NCBI GenBank assembly: GCA_019418305.1
Contig: DYCA01000005.1
Coordinates: 3,830-67,829 of the forward strand
Origin: Clostridiales bacterium
GTDB lineage: Bacteria; Bacillota; Clostridia; Oscillospirales; Butyricicoccaceae
Length of the DNA stretch: 64,000 nucleotides
Direction: 5' to 3'
The translations under genes were made by a program, and so were the position numbers. The notes under the pieces are model-generated. The model was not told where the DNA came from. It was given only the letters and a program-made list of their open reading frames with translations, and did not search any database. Positions 52,347-60,654 of the stretch are shown one piece after another; position 1 is the first letter of the stretch, and every line of letters starts with the position of its first letter.

Positions 52347-52368
52347 GCTAGCTCTCACAAATAGAAGA

Positions 52369-52406
52369 TAAAAACGGCGAAAGCATTTTACTTTCGCCGT
52401 TTTTTA
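52369..52406. terminator. bidirectional terminator between the epimerase and the amidase
   Basis: 14-bp stem AAAAACGGCGAAAG with its complement, 8-base loop, T tracts on both strands. Confidence 0.88.
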
Positions 52407-52410
52407 TTAC

Positions 52411-53130
52411 TCAATCTCCATAAATGCCTGCTCGGTCATTTATGACAAGCACGCGCAGCATCTCTTCCGGAAGGTTGAGTCCCGCGCTACCGCCTTCGCC
52501 TTTGATCCAGCCTTTCCGCTCCAGCTTTTCCACCGTCGCACGGCCCCATTCGGGTACGGACGCTATGGTGCTGTATACCGTTTTGCTTTGCGCTATCAGG
52601 TTCTTAACCTCATCTGCTGTCATATCATCCACCTCCTCTGTCAATCTGCGCTTGAAGTCCTGCCACGCCGCTGCATTTTCTACAAACGGCGCCGGACAGT
52701 TTTTGTGCGTCACATCATAGTGCCGCACCACATGGTCGGGCGCAATGTCATACTTCTGCATCAGCATACGCACCAACTGTACCGCGTTTTCCACCGTTCC
52801 CGGCTGAAAATAATATTTGCCGTTTTTCATGCAGCTGCACAGCTCGATGCCGATACTGTTGGCATTCCGGCAATACGGATGAAAGTAAGTACCTTTAGTG
52901 CCGCAATGCCATGCAATATCCACTTCACGCACAGACTGCCATACTTCTTTTTCATCCACAAAATAATGTGCTGAAGTCGAAATGTTGGAATTTGTGAAGT
53001 AATCTGCATTGTTTTTGGCAGTATCACCGTCATTTGCCGTGAAATGAATTACCAGATAACTGATTTGCTCCTTTCCACGCGCTGCGGACAGATAATTACC
53101 CGAATTGGCCTGCTGAAAATGAATTTCCAT
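52411..53130 (-). CDS. N-acetylmuramoyl-L-alanine amidase (amidase_2 type)
   Basis: 239 residues. The zinc amidase domain has YLVIHFTANDGDTAKNNADYF (first metal His), HYFVDEKEVWQSV, IAWHCGTKG, SIGIELC, and HVVRHYDVTHKNCPAPF (second His and the Cys/His-type ligand region). A C-terminal helical extension (ADEVKNLIAQSKTV; WGRATVEKLERKGWIKGEG) resembles SLH-like repeats found on phage and clostridial endolysins. No signal peptide, so either phage-derived or released on lysis. ATG 53130 after GGAGGTG; a GTG precedes it. Confidence 0.85.
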   Translation of the reverse strand: MEIHFQQANSGNYLSAARGKEQISYLVIHFTANDGDTAKNNADYFTNSNISTSAHYFVDEKEVWQSVREVDIAWHCGTKGTYFHPYCRNANSIGIELCSCMKNGKYYFQPGTVENAVQLVRMLMQKYDIAPDHVVRHYDVTHKNCPAPFVENAAAWQDFKRRLTEEVDDMTADEVKNLIAQSKTVYSTIASVPEWGRATVEKLERKGWIKGEGGSAGLNLPEEMLRVLVINDRAGIYGD

Positions 53131-53177
53131 CACTTTTCACCTCCTCCCTGCATAAACTCCAAAAAAAGAAGGTTCGA

Positions 53178-53195
53178 TTGACACAATTTGGTCAA
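53178..53195. promoter_or_regulatory. TTGAC inverted repeat upstream of cysK
   Basis: TTGAC (53178-53182) and GTCAA (53191-53195) are separated by 8 bases. TTGACA here could be the -35 of a weak cysK promoter (TCTATC at about 17 bases), so the repeat may be an operator over it. Confidence 0.35.
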
Positions 53196-53265
53196 TCTGT
53201 TCTATCCTTATGCAAAAAGTTGTGCTATAATGTATACTAGACACGTTTGAGAGGAAGATTTTTCG

Positions 53266-54195
53266 ATGATATGCAGCAACATCCTGGAAGCAGTCGGCCA
53301 TACGCCGATGGTACGTCTGAACCGTATGGTTCCCGCAGGCTGTGCCGAGGTGCTCGTCAAATTTGAGGGCTTAAACGTCGGCGGATCCATCAAAACGCGT
53401 ACAGCACTCAACATGGTGGAGGACGCTGACCAGCGCGGTTTGATCGGACCGGACACCATTATCGTGGAACCCACCAGCGGTAATCAGGGCATTGGCCTTG
53501 CTCTTTGCGGTGCTGTGAAGGGCTACAAGGTGAAAATTATCATGCCGGATTCGGTTTCCGAAGAGCGCCGCAAACTGGTTCAGCATTATGGTGCTGAAGT
53601 AATTCTGGTACACGATGCCGGCAATATTGGCGATTGTATTGCGGAATGCCAGCGGATTGCAGACGAAATGGCAAAAAATGACCCGAAGGTCTTTGTTCCG
53701 GGACAGTTCGACAACCCGGCAAATCCCTCCGTTCATCGCCACCACACTGCCACCGAGATTCTGGAACAGGTTGGCGGCCCAATCGACGGCTTCTGCTCCG
53801 GTTTTGGCACCGGCGGCACGATCAGCGGCATCGGTGAAGTGCTCAAAGCGCAAAATCCTCAGTTGGAAATATGGGCAGTCGAACCGGAAAACGCGGCCAT
53901 CCTGTCGGGTGGCTCGATCGGCACCCATCTGCAAATGGGTATTGGTGACGGTATTATCCCCAAAAACCTGAACACCAAGATTTACGATCACCTTTACATC
54001 GTAACCGATGACGAAGCGATTCAAACTGCCAAGGATCTTGCACGCTTTGAAGGACTTATGTGTGGCATTTCAAGCGGTACCAATGTTGCTGCCGCCCTCC
54101 AGCTTGCTAAAAAACTCGGTCCCGGCAAAACCGTAGTCACCGTCCTTCCCGATACAGCCGAGCGCTATTTCTCTACGCCGCTGTTTCAGGATTGA
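53266..54195 (+). CDS. cysK: Cysteine synthase (PLP-dependent, fold type II)
   Basis: Makes cysteine from O-acetylserine and sulfide. 309 residues with TPMVRLNRMVPAG, the PLP lysine in GGSIKTRTALNMVEDA, PTSGNQGIGLALCGAVKGY, the phosphate-cup GTGGTISG and GISSGTNVAAAL. The residue after the PLP lysine motif is Thr (SIKTR) rather than the usual Asp (SVKDR), so the family branch may differ. ATG 53266 follows AGGAAG. A terminator follows. Confidence 0.88.
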   Translation: MICSNILEAVGHTPMVRLNRMVPAGCAEVLVKFEGLNVGGSIKTRTALNMVEDADQRGLIGPDTIIVEPTSGNQGIGLALCGAVKGYKVKIIMPDSVSEERRKLVQHYGAEVILVHDAGNIGDCIAECQRIADEMAKNDPKVFVPGQFDNPANPSVHRHHTATEILEQVGGPIDGFCSGFGTGGTISGIGEVLKAQNPQLEIWAVEPENAAILSGGSIGTHLQMGIGDGIIPKNLNTKIYDHLYIVTDDEAIQTAKDLARFEGLMCGISSGTNVAAALQLAKKLGPGKTVVTVLPDTAERYFSTPLFQD

Positions 54196-54215
54196 TTTCG
54201 TTTTCCCCATACAGC

Positions 54216-54252
54216 AAAAAGGCTTCGGAACGAATGTTCCGAAGCCTTTTTT
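54216..54252. terminator. bidirectional terminator between cysK and thiE
   Basis: 16-bp stem AAAAAGGCTTCGGAAC with complement, 4-base loop, T tracts on both strands. Shares the GGCTTCGGA core with terminators at 18714 and 59906. Confidence 0.9.
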
Positions 54253-54264
54253 TATGCTATTCAA

Positions 54265-54897
54265 TCAATGATTCTGCATTGCCAAAAACTTTTCTTTGAT
54301 ATGTGCCGCCGCCGCACACGGGTCCTCAGCTTTCATCACAGCGGAAACCACCGCAATGCCCGCAATCGGACTGTTTGCCAGCACATCCATATTGTCCGCA
54401 TTCAAACCGCCAATCGCAACCACCGGAATGGGGACGGCACGGCAAATTTCATCCAGTGTAGAAACCGGCGTGAGCTTGGTCGTGACATGCGTGGTGGTCG
54501 GATATATCGCACCCGTACCAAGGTAATCCGCACCGTCTGCATAGGCCGTCTGCGCTGCCTCCACAGTTTTCGCGGTCGCACCGACTATTTTATCCGGCCC
54601 CAACAGCTTGCGGCACACGGCCACCGGCAGATCGCTTGCACCAACATGCACTCCCGCTGCATCGCAGGCAATGGCCACATCCACTCGGTCGTCAATAATA
54701 AGCGGTACATTCCAACGGTCCGTGACCGCCTTCACCTGCTGCGCAAGCGTCAGATAATCCCGTCCGCCTGTGTCCTTTTCACGCAGCTGGATGAGCGTTG
54801 CGCCGCCCGCACAGGCCTGATCAACCGCGTGCAGCAAAGTCTCTGTCGTATGGTAAGTGCTGTCCGTAATAACATATAACGTGGGATCAAATTGCAT
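54265..54897 (-). CDS. thiE: Thiamine phosphate synthase
   Basis: Joins HMP diphosphate and thiazole phosphate to thiamine phosphate. 210-residue TIM barrel: TLYVITDSTYH, AGGATLIQLREKDTGGRDYL, VPLIIDDRVDVAIACDAAGV, HVGASDLPV, YLGTGAIYPTTT and VVAIGGLNADN. Lone thiE in this operon; no other thi genes and no TPP riboswitch are visible. Thirteen bases downstream of the nitrilase gene. Confidence 0.93.
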   Translation of the reverse strand: MQFDPTLYVITDSTYHTTETLLHAVDQACAGGATLIQLREKDTGGRDYLTLAQQVKAVTDRWNVPLIIDDRVDVAIACDAAGVHVGASDLPVAVCRKLLGPDKIVGATAKTVEAAQTAYADGADYLGTGAIYPTTTHVTTKLTPVSTLDEICRAVPIPVVAIGGLNADNMDVLANSPIAGIAVVSAVMKAEDPCAAAAHIKEKFLAMQNH

Positions 54898-54909
54898 AAT
54901 CGTTCTCCT

Positions 54910-55644
54910 TTAAATTGTGATGGTCAATAGACCGTCTCCTTCTTCCAACGCGCCGAGCGTACTGCCGTCCGATGCGAAAGCCACGCTGTGGCCGATAAAG
55001 CAATCAGGCGCATACTGATCGACGCCGATCACGGGCATACTGTTTTCAATCGCACGCGCGCAAAGCAACGTGCGCCAATGCAGCACCTTATTTGCACCGG
55101 CCGTCCAGCCCGCAGGAACCAGCAGTATCTCTGCTCCGTCCTGCTTTTGTGCAGCAGCCAACGCCGGGAAACGCAGCTCATAGCAGGTAATCAGCCCCAG
55201 ACGACCAACCGGCGTATCCACCGGCCGGAATGGACTTTTTCCTGCCCGACATTCATCGGACTCCCGATAGCCGAAGGCATCATACAGCCGTTGCTTGCGA
55301 TGTACGCCGCGTAGTGTACCGTCTTTATCTATGACCACAACGGCATTGTACGGCAGGCCGTCCGTCCGTTCATACATGCCTGCGGCGAGCCACAGACCAT
55401 ACTTGCGGGCAATCTGCGACAGCGCAGAAACAAACGGGCCATCGAGCGGCTCCGCTGCCTGAATATTCTGTGACTGCCTGTTCATTTTTGCATAAAACAT
55501 ACTGTATTCTGGCAGAAATAACATGCATGCCCCTGTTTCTTTTGCCTTTTGTGCATAGTCTTGTATTTTGCACAAATTGTGCCGCTTGTCCTCACAGGCG
55601 CCAAACTGCGCCAGCGAAACGGTTACTCCCGCCATCCCTTGCAT
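54910..55644 (-). CDS. Carbon-nitrogen hydrolase (Nit2/omega-amidase-like)
   Basis: A 244-residue nitrilase-superfamily amidase with the catalytic triad visible: Glu in MLFLPEYSMFY, Lys in LRGVHRKQRLYDAFGY, Cys in LGLITCYELRFPALAA. Candidate substrates are omega-amides such as alpha-ketoglutaramate or short peptides; specificity not shown. ATG 55644 (MQGMAG) or 55635 (MAGVTV) are both possible. It overlaps the YbaK gene by about 20 bases, implying coupling. Confidence 0.85.
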   Translation of the reverse strand: MQGMAGVTVSLAQFGACEDKRHNLCKIQDYAQKAKETGACMLFLPEYSMFYAKMNRQSQNIQAAEPLDGPFVSALSQIARKYGLWLAAGMYERTDGLPYNAVVVIDKDGTLRGVHRKQRLYDAFGYRESDECRAGKSPFRPVDTPVGRLGLITCYELRFPALAAAQKQDGAEILLVPAGWTAGANKVLHWRTLLCARAIENSMPVIGVDQYAPDCFIGHSVAFASDGSTLGALEEGDGLLTITI

Positions 55645-56102
55645 ACATCTACCCAAGCTTTATATCCGGAAAACTTCTCCAGTTCCGGAATGGTCAATTC
55701 AATTGCGGAATTGGCGGAGCCACAGGCAGGAAACACGGTCTCGAAACGATGCAGCGACTCATCCAGAAAAACCGTCACGCCCTCATTGATGCCAAAGGGG
55801 CACACCCCTCCGACTGCATGACCAATTTCCGGCTCGACCTCTTCAAAGGCAAGCATTTTCGCCTTACAGCCAAAACGAGCTTTATATTTCGGATTATCGA
55901 TTTTGGCATCGCCCGCAGCAACAATCAGGATTACGCTGTCTCCGGTGCGAAAGGACAGGGTTTTTGCGATACGCGCCGGCGCACAACCGACCGCCTGTGC
56001 TGCCAGTTCAACCGTAGCCGAGGAGGTATCAAATTCCCGTACACGGTCCTCCACCCCAAATTGCCGCAGCCAATTTTTTGCTTTTTCAATGGACATTTTC
56101 AT
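55623..56102 (-). CDS. YbaK/EbsC family aminoacyl-tRNA deacylase-like protein
   Basis: A 159-residue protein with the YbaK fold: VREFDTSSATVELAAQAVGC, ARIAKTLSFRTGDSVILIVA, GDAKIDNPKYKARFG, and the tight turn HAVGGVCPFGINEGVTVFLD. Such proteins hydrolyse mischarged tRNA (Cys-tRNA-Pro). Start ATG 56102 or 56096; the former overlaps the DUF1836 stop. Confidence 0.85.
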   Translation of the reverse strand: MKMSIEKAKNWLRQFGVEDRVREFDTSSATVELAAQAVGCAPARIAKTLSFRTGDSVILIVAAGDAKIDNPKYKARFGCKAKMLAFEEVEPEIGHAVGGVCPFGINEGVTVFLDESLHRFETVFPACGSANSAIELTIPELEKFSGYKAWVDVCKGWRE

Positions 56103-56629
56103 TTTCCTCCGGTCTGTTCGTCAATTGCATCAATTACACTTTCGCATAAACGACGCAAATAAGAAGCAATTTCACTGAGCGCAAGACACAGCATGAGCCG
56201 TCCGTTGGGATCGTCCGAATCATAAGGCAGGAACGCATCCAGCATCGGCGGAACGCTCTCGCGTATCTTCATCTTATCCTCCAGCAAATGCGCATAACAG
56301 GCCCCAAAATCGACGTCATCGCGTCCGGTCAGCGCCTTCACATCGCTCAGGCGCAGATTTTGCTTCAAATGATATACACAAAGCAGCTGCATAATTTGCT
56401 GCCGGGTATATTTTTTACCGCGAACCGGGGTCATCAACCCCTCTTTTACATAATTATTCACCATCGTTTTGGTCAGCAGCTTATCGGAAGGATTCCGTTT
56501 ATCCGCAGACAGATGCTGATCAAACAGCGACAAAACCTGATCCATATATAAATCAAGCTGCGGCACATCCGCGGGCATAATATCTTGATCGGAAAAAACC
56601 CGAGCAATGATATCTCCAAAATCAGGCAT
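56099..56629 (-). CDS. DUF1836 domain protein
   Basis: A 176-residue protein with the DUF1836 core: DVPQLDLYMDQVLSLFDQHL, LLTKTMVNNYVKEGLMTPV, and RQQIMQLLCVYHLKQNLRLSDV. The domain is MerR-like in character and thought to bind DNA, but no function is established. ATG 56629 with GAGGTG upstream (or GTG 56638). First gene of the DUF1836-YbaK-nitrilase-thiE operon. Confidence 0.82.
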   Translation of the reverse strand: MPDFGDIIARVFSDQDIMPADVPQLDLYMDQVLSLFDQHLSADKRNPSDKLLTKTMVNNYVKEGLMTPVRGKKYTRQQIMQLLCVYHLKQNLRLSDVKALTGRDDVDFGACYAHLLEDKMKIRESVPPMLDAFLPYDSDDPNGRLMLCLALSEIASYLRRLCESVIDAIDEQTGGK

Positions 56630-56693
56630 GATATTCACCTCATTTCCTCCTCATTATAATCCTTCCAGCACCAGCATGCAAGGGGCGGAAAAG

Positions 56694-56722
56694 TGGACAA
56701 CATTGAAAAAAAATGGTATAAT
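56694..56722 (+). promoter_or_regulatory. promoter of the polysaccharide deacetylase
   Basis: TGGACA (56694-56699), 17-base spacer, TATAAT (56717-56722). Confidence 0.68.
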
Positions 56723-56747
56723 GCTTTAGAAAGGATAGGCGGATAAG

Positions 56748-57995
56748 ATGAGAATGGCGTTTTTCAAAAAGGCGGCGGCAATTATCGCAATCATTTCCAT
56801 GGTGACAATGTCAACGCTGGAAACGGCCGGTGCCGCACCGGCCAACAACAGCTTAACCATTTTAATGTACCATGATTTAACAAACGATCCGGGACGTACC
56901 AACAGCATGACCATTACGGTGGATCGCTTCCGGTTGGATATGGAATTTCTAAAGGAGTTCGGGTTTACACCATTGCTGCCGGCAGAGTTGGTTGCAATCA
57001 CGCAGAGCAAGCAACCATTACCGGAAAAACCCATTATGATTACTTTTGATGATGGCTATCACTCAAATTACGAATATGCCTATCCGATTTTGCAAAGCAC
57101 CGGCATGAAAGCGACCATTGCGGTGGTTGCTAACAACATTCATTTGGCAACCACAACCGATGCGCCGTCCAATTCTCTGACTTGGGAAGAGATTCAGGAA
57201 ATGGTCTCCAGCGGTATCGTAGAAATCGGTTCGCATACCTATAATCTGCATAATCCCCAGTACCAAGGCAATAACGCACCGAACGGTATCAACGGTGTCA
57301 TGCGTCTGGCCGGAGAATCGGAAGCTGCCTATCGTCTGCGTGTCGGCAGCGACCTGCAAACCAGCATCCAGTTGATAACGCAGCATACCGGGCAGCAGAA
57401 AGTGCTTTATTTCTCCTATCCCTTTGGAGCCTATGACAGTTGGATGCAAACGCTTTTGAACGAAAACGGCATATTGGTCAGCACGCTGACCAACGCGGGA
57501 AAAGCCAATCCCTTTGTCTCTCTTCATAAGATGCCGCGCTATCGCATCACCATGCAACAGTCGGTCTCCTCCCTGCTGCGGCAAACCTCTATTGCCTATC
57601 CTGCGGTTGCCAATGTGTCGGTCAACGGCAACACTACCGTACTGCCGGCGTATAATATAGGCGGCAACAATTATGTACGGGTACGTGATGTGGCAATGCT
57701 GCTGAAAGATACACCCAGCAGCTTTGACGTACAGTGGAACAAGGATTTGCAGCAAGTGGAGCTCAAGTCTTTTTCTCCCTATACGCCGAACGGAAAGGAA
57801 AACAAACCAATGTCAAGCGAGAGGCGCACCGTGCAATCTCTGACCGAGCCGACCGCTGCGGACGGCGCACTGCATATGATCGCGGCATACAATGTGGACG
57901 GATACACCTACTATAAGCTCAGAAGTTTGGGCGATTTGTGCGGCTTTCTGGTCGATTGGGACGGTACCTCTCAAACCGTTACGATAACCGCATAA
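56748..57995 (+). CDS. Secreted polysaccharide deacetylase family protein with stalk-like C-terminal domain
   Basis: 415 residues. Signal peptide (AFFKKAAAIIAIISMV, cleavage near AGA). NodB/CE4 domain about 35-250: LTILMYHDLTND, IMITFDDGYHSNYEYAY (metal Asp), IVEIGSHTYNLHNP (metal His pair region) and VLYFSYPFGAYDSW. C-terminal part (about 275-415) has two copper-amine-oxidase-N/stalk-like repeats, NYVRVRDVAMLLKD and YTYYKLRSLGDLCG, often used for cell-wall attachment. Likely removes acetyl groups from surface or wall polysaccharide. Confidence 0.87.
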   Translation: MRMAFFKKAAAIIAIISMVTMSTLETAGAAPANNSLTILMYHDLTNDPGRTNSMTITVDRFRLDMEFLKEFGFTPLLPAELVAITQSKQPLPEKPIMITFDDGYHSNYEYAYPILQSTGMKATIAVVANNIHLATTTDAPSNSLTWEEIQEMVSSGIVEIGSHTYNLHNPQYQGNNAPNGINGVMRLAGESEAAYRLRVGSDLQTSIQLITQHTGQQKVLYFSYPFGAYDSWMQTLLNENGILVSTLTNAGKANPFVSLHKMPRYRITMQQSVSSLLRQTSIAYPAVANVSVNGNTTVLPAYNIGGNNYVRVRDVAMLLKDTPSSFDVQWNKDLQQVELKSFSPYTPNGKENKPMSSERRTVQSLTEPTAADGALHMIAAYNVDGYTYYKLRSLGDLCGFLVDWDGTSQTVTITA

Positions 57996-58008
57996 GTCTA
58001 CCGTATCA

Positions 58009-58040
58009 ATACACCTGCAGGATTGCAGGTGTATTTTTTT
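58009..58040 (+). terminator. terminator after the deacetylase
   Basis: 10-bp stem ATACACCTGC / GCAGGTGTAT (58009-58018 with 58025-58034), 6-base loop, then TTTTTT. Confidence 0.9.
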
Positions 58041-58093
58041 GTCCCGGGGACACAATAAATTCACCAAAAGTCTATTGCATTTTTCTGTATATG

Positions 58094-58140
58094 TAGTATC
58101 ATATTAAGTGCAACATAGTTATTGATACTATATTTGAAGA
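58094..58140. repeat. 8-bp inverted repeat upstream of the hemolysin III gene
   Basis: TAGTATCA (58094-58101) and TGATACTA (58133-58140), 31-base spacer, in a region with -10-like sequence and 14 bases before the start codon. Could be an operator pair. Confidence 0.35.
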
Positions 58141-58153
58141 GGGAGGAATCTAT

Positions 58154-58807
58154 ATGCCGCGTGTTTTCCTCAAGGCACGAGAACCATTTTCCAGCTATTC
58201 ACACTTTATCGGAGCGGTACTGAGCGGAATCGGACTGTTTGCCATGCTTCTCCGCATGCTGACCACCGATACCGCCAACGGTCAGATGGCGGCTTCGGTC
58301 ATTATTTTTTGCCTTTCCCTTATCGGACTGTATTCTGCCAGCAGTGTATACCATTATTCCTGCCGAGATGAACAAACCCTGCGCAGGCTCAAAAAACTCG
58401 ACCACAGCATGATTTACGTGCTGATTGCAGGCAGTTATACCCCCATTGTGCTTTGCTACATGCGCCCGCCGCACAATTATGTTTTCCTCGCTTTTATCTG
58501 GTTGATTGCTGCGGCAGGTATTGCTGTCAAGCTGATCTGGATAGATGCGCCGCGCTTTTTGGGAACCGCCCTATATCTGGCGCTGGGTTGGGCAATCGTA
58601 TTGGATTTTGATGTTGTCCTCTCCATGCCCGCACCTGCTATTGCCCTGCTGGCCGCAGGCGGCATTTTCTATACGATTGGCGGCGTGATCTATATTGCCA
58701 AACATCCAAATCCCAGCGCGTTGCTGGGCTTTCATGAAATCTTTCATTTGTTCGTGATTGCAGGCAGCGTATGCCACTATCTGATGGTTTTTCTCTATGT
58801 TCTATAA
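58154..58807 (+). CDS. trhA: Hemolysin III family (PAQR/TrhA) membrane protein
   Basis: 217 residues with seven membrane helices. Family motifs: SSYSHFIGAVLSGIG at the start, YSASSVYHYS with the SxxxH site, LKKLDHSMIYVLIAGSYTPI, and FHEIFHLFVIAGSVCHYLMV with the last HxxxH-like ligands. PAQR-type proteins carry a metal site; bacterial members are linked to membrane-fluidity or stress control. ATG 58154 follows GAGGGAGGA. Confidence 0.88.
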   Translation: MPRVFLKAREPFSSYSHFIGAVLSGIGLFAMLLRMLTTDTANGQMAASVIIFCLSLIGLYSASSVYHYSCRDEQTLRRLKKLDHSMIYVLIAGSYTPIVLCYMRPPHNYVFLAFIWLIAAAGIAVKLIWIDAPRFLGTALYLALGWAIVLDFDVVLSMPAPAIALLAAGGIFYTIGGVIYIAKHPNPSALLGFHEIFHLFVIAGSVCHYLMVFLYVL

Positions 58808-58837
58808 GATAATCTTGCAGGATTTTCCGCAAAACGC

Positions 58838-58881
58838 TTGACAATTGTATAAGTCAGGTATATACTCTAAATAATAATTTA
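58838..58881 (+). promoter_or_regulatory. promoter of perR-rubrerythrin with AT-rich palindrome
   Basis: TTGACA (58838-58843), 17-base spacer, TATACT (58861-58866), a near-consensus promoter. TAAATAATAATTTA (58868-58881) right after it resembles a PerR/Fur box at the start site, suggesting autoregulation. Confidence 0.7.
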
Positions 58882-58905
58882 TACTATTAGGGAGTAGGTG
58901 ACAGC

Positions 58906-59295
58906 ATGCAGACCAGAAATACAGTGCAGCGTCAAATCGTTTTGCAGACCGTTCTGCACATGCACGATCATCCCACTGCGGACAACGTGTATGCTGCCGT
59001 CGCGGCGGAACATCCTTCTATCAGCAAGGCTACCGTATACCGCAATCTGAACCAGCTGGCTTCACAAGGTGAAATTCGCCGTGTGCCTGTGCCGAATGGC
59101 GCCGATCGGTTTGATTTTAACACCAGTGAGCATTATCATGTGCGCTGCGAGAAATGCGGCGCAGTATATGACGTGCATATGCCGCATATCAACAACCTGA
59201 TCGAGCAGGTTGAGGATGCCTCCGGCGTGGAAGTGCAGCGATATGACATTCTGTTTGAAGGCATTTGCCGGGATTGCCGGGCAAAGGAAGCGTGA
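58906..59295 (+). CDS. Fur family transcriptional regulator, PerR-like
   Basis: 129 residues: N-terminal winged helix (HPTADNVYAAVAAEHPSISK; ATVYRNLNQLASQGEIRR) and metal domain with HYHVRCEKCGAVYDVHMPH and the second zinc pair GICRDCRAKEA. Two CxxC pairs form the structural zinc site. The promoter-proximal position of rubrerythrin supports peroxide sensing (PerR) over iron uptake control, as inference. Confidence 0.88.
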   Translation: MQTRNTVQRQIVLQTVLHMHDHPTADNVYAAVAAEHPSISKATVYRNLNQLASQGEIRRVPVPNGADRFDFNTSEHYHVRCEKCGAVYDVHMPHINNLIEQVEDASGVEVQRYDILFEGICRDCRAKEA

Positions 59296-59349
59296 TTTCT
59301 GACAGCGATAGCTGTCTGAAAAATACTAAAATGTGAGGAGTATGTGATT

Positions 59350-59886
59350 ATGGCAAATTTGAAGGGAAGCAAGACGGAAGCAAACCTCCAGACCGCATTC
59401 GCGGGCGAATCCATGGCGCGCAATAAGTATACCTACTACGCCTCCAAGGCCAAGAAGGATGGCTATGTGCAGATTTCCAAGATCTTCGAGGAGACGGCAA
59501 ATAACGAAAAAGAGCATGCAAAAATCTGGTTTAAGCTGCTCGAGGGCATTGGCAGCACGGCTGAGAACCTCAAGGCGGCAGCGGCCGGTGAGAATTACGA
59601 ATGGACCGACATGTACGCGACCTTTGCCAAGGAAGCACACGAAGAGGGCTTCGAGGATATCGCATTCCTCTTTGAGAAGGTCGGCGCGATTGAGAAAGAG
59701 CATGAGGAGCGTTACCGCAAGCTGCTCGCTAACGTAGAGGGCAATCTGGTATTCTCCCGCGATGGCGACTGCATCTGGCAGTGCTCTAACTGCGGCCACA
59801 TCGTGGTCGGCAAGCAGGCCCCCGAAGTATGCCCAGTATGCGCACATCCGCAGGCTTACTTTGAAATCAAGGCCGAAAACTATTAA
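59350..59886 (+). CDS. Rubrerythrin
   Basis: Non-heme di-iron peroxidase of anaerobes that reduces hydrogen peroxide. 178 residues: ferritin-like four-helix domain with [35 protein letters not shown] and [13 protein letters not shown] supplying Glu/His iron ligands, and a C-terminal rubredoxin-like FeS4 domain ([24 protein letters not shown]). ATG 59350 has GAGGAG ten bases upstream. Same transcript as the PerR-like gene 54 bases upstream. Confidence 0.95.
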   Translation: MANLKGSKTEANLQTAFAGESMARNKYTYYASKAKKDGYVQISKIFEETANNEKEHAKIWFKLLEGIGSTAENLKAAAAGENYEWTDMYATFAKEAHEEGFEDIAFLFEKVGAIEKEHEERYRKLLANVEGNLVFSRDGDCIWQCSNCGHIVVGKQAPEVCPVCAHPQAYFEIKAENY

Positions 59887-59905
59887 TCCATTCCATTACC
59901 ACCCT

Positions 59906-59941
59906 AAAAAAGGCTTCGGAATCGTTCCGAAGCCTTTTTTT
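59906..59941. terminator. bidirectional terminator between rubrerythrin and the GerMN gene
   Basis: 16-bp stem AAAAAAGGCTTCGGAA with complement, 3-base loop. Confidence 0.92.
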
Positions 59942-59949
59942 GCGTTCTC

Positions 59950-60549
59950 TCAATTCGTTGCTTCCAGCGGATAATCGTAAATCTCATGCCCGCTTTCCAG
60001 CGGCGCACCATCCACTGTGATGAGCACACTGTTTACACCGCGTGCCTGCACGAAGGTATTAACCAGCGAATAGATGAGCAGACTCTCCCCTGTGGTACCG
60101 GAGGAGCGTACTGCGTCGCCATACACCGTATTCATATCCAGCGTCAGCACGCCGTCTGCCGTTGAGGAGGACTGCACTGCCGCCCCTTCAGGAAGCGAGC
60201 CCGCCGTGATCAGTGCATCAACCAGTGCCTGATCCGAGTCGTCCACCGCATCGGTTCCGACCGGCGTCAGCGTTTCGCCCTGCTCATCCGGCACATATAC
60301 AACGACCGATTCCCCGCCCGACGGGTTGGGGTTTTCCGGCTGCACCGGATTCTCCTTGGTATCGTCCGTGGTCTGCTGGTCATCCGGCGTGTCTTGCTCA
60401 TTCGGCGTATCCGGCTCGACCGTCTGGTTCGGCTGCTCATTCTGCTCCGGCGTCTGCCGTCCGGAAACATATCCGAAAACACATGCAGCAACAATCAGCA
60501 CAATAATGACAACAACTGCCGCTACAACCGTTTTTGTCCGTTTGCTCAT
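59950..60549 (-). CDS. GerMN domain lipoprotein-like/secreted protein
   Basis: 199 residues: N-terminal membrane helix (TVVAAVVVIIVLIVAACVF; a Cys is present but without a clear lipobox), an acidic Pro/Thr/Asp-rich linker (about 30-75), and a GerMN domain (DQALVDALITAGSLPEGAAV; GVLTLDMNTVYGDA; LLIYSLVNTFVQA; VLITVDGAPLESGHEIYDY). GerMN is shared by spore germination GerM and other envelope proteins. ATG 60549 follows AAAGGAG. Confidence 0.85.
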   Translation of the reverse strand: MSKRTKTVVAAVVVIIVLIVAACVFGYVSGRQTPEQNEQPNQTVEPDTPNEQDTPDDQQTTDDTKENPVQPENPNPSGGESVVVYVPDEQGETLTPVGTDAVDDSDQALVDALITAGSLPEGAAVQSSSTADGVLTLDMNTVYGDAVRSSGTTGESLLIYSLVNTFVQARGVNSVLITVDGAPLESGHEIYDYPLEATN

Positions 60550-60654
60550 GGTATATTCTCCTTTCTTCCGCCGCAGCTTTATATAGAATGCGGCTGGTTT
60601 GCCGTCATTATACCACACCGAAGCGCAAGTGGGAATACCCACGCGGCTGCAAGT

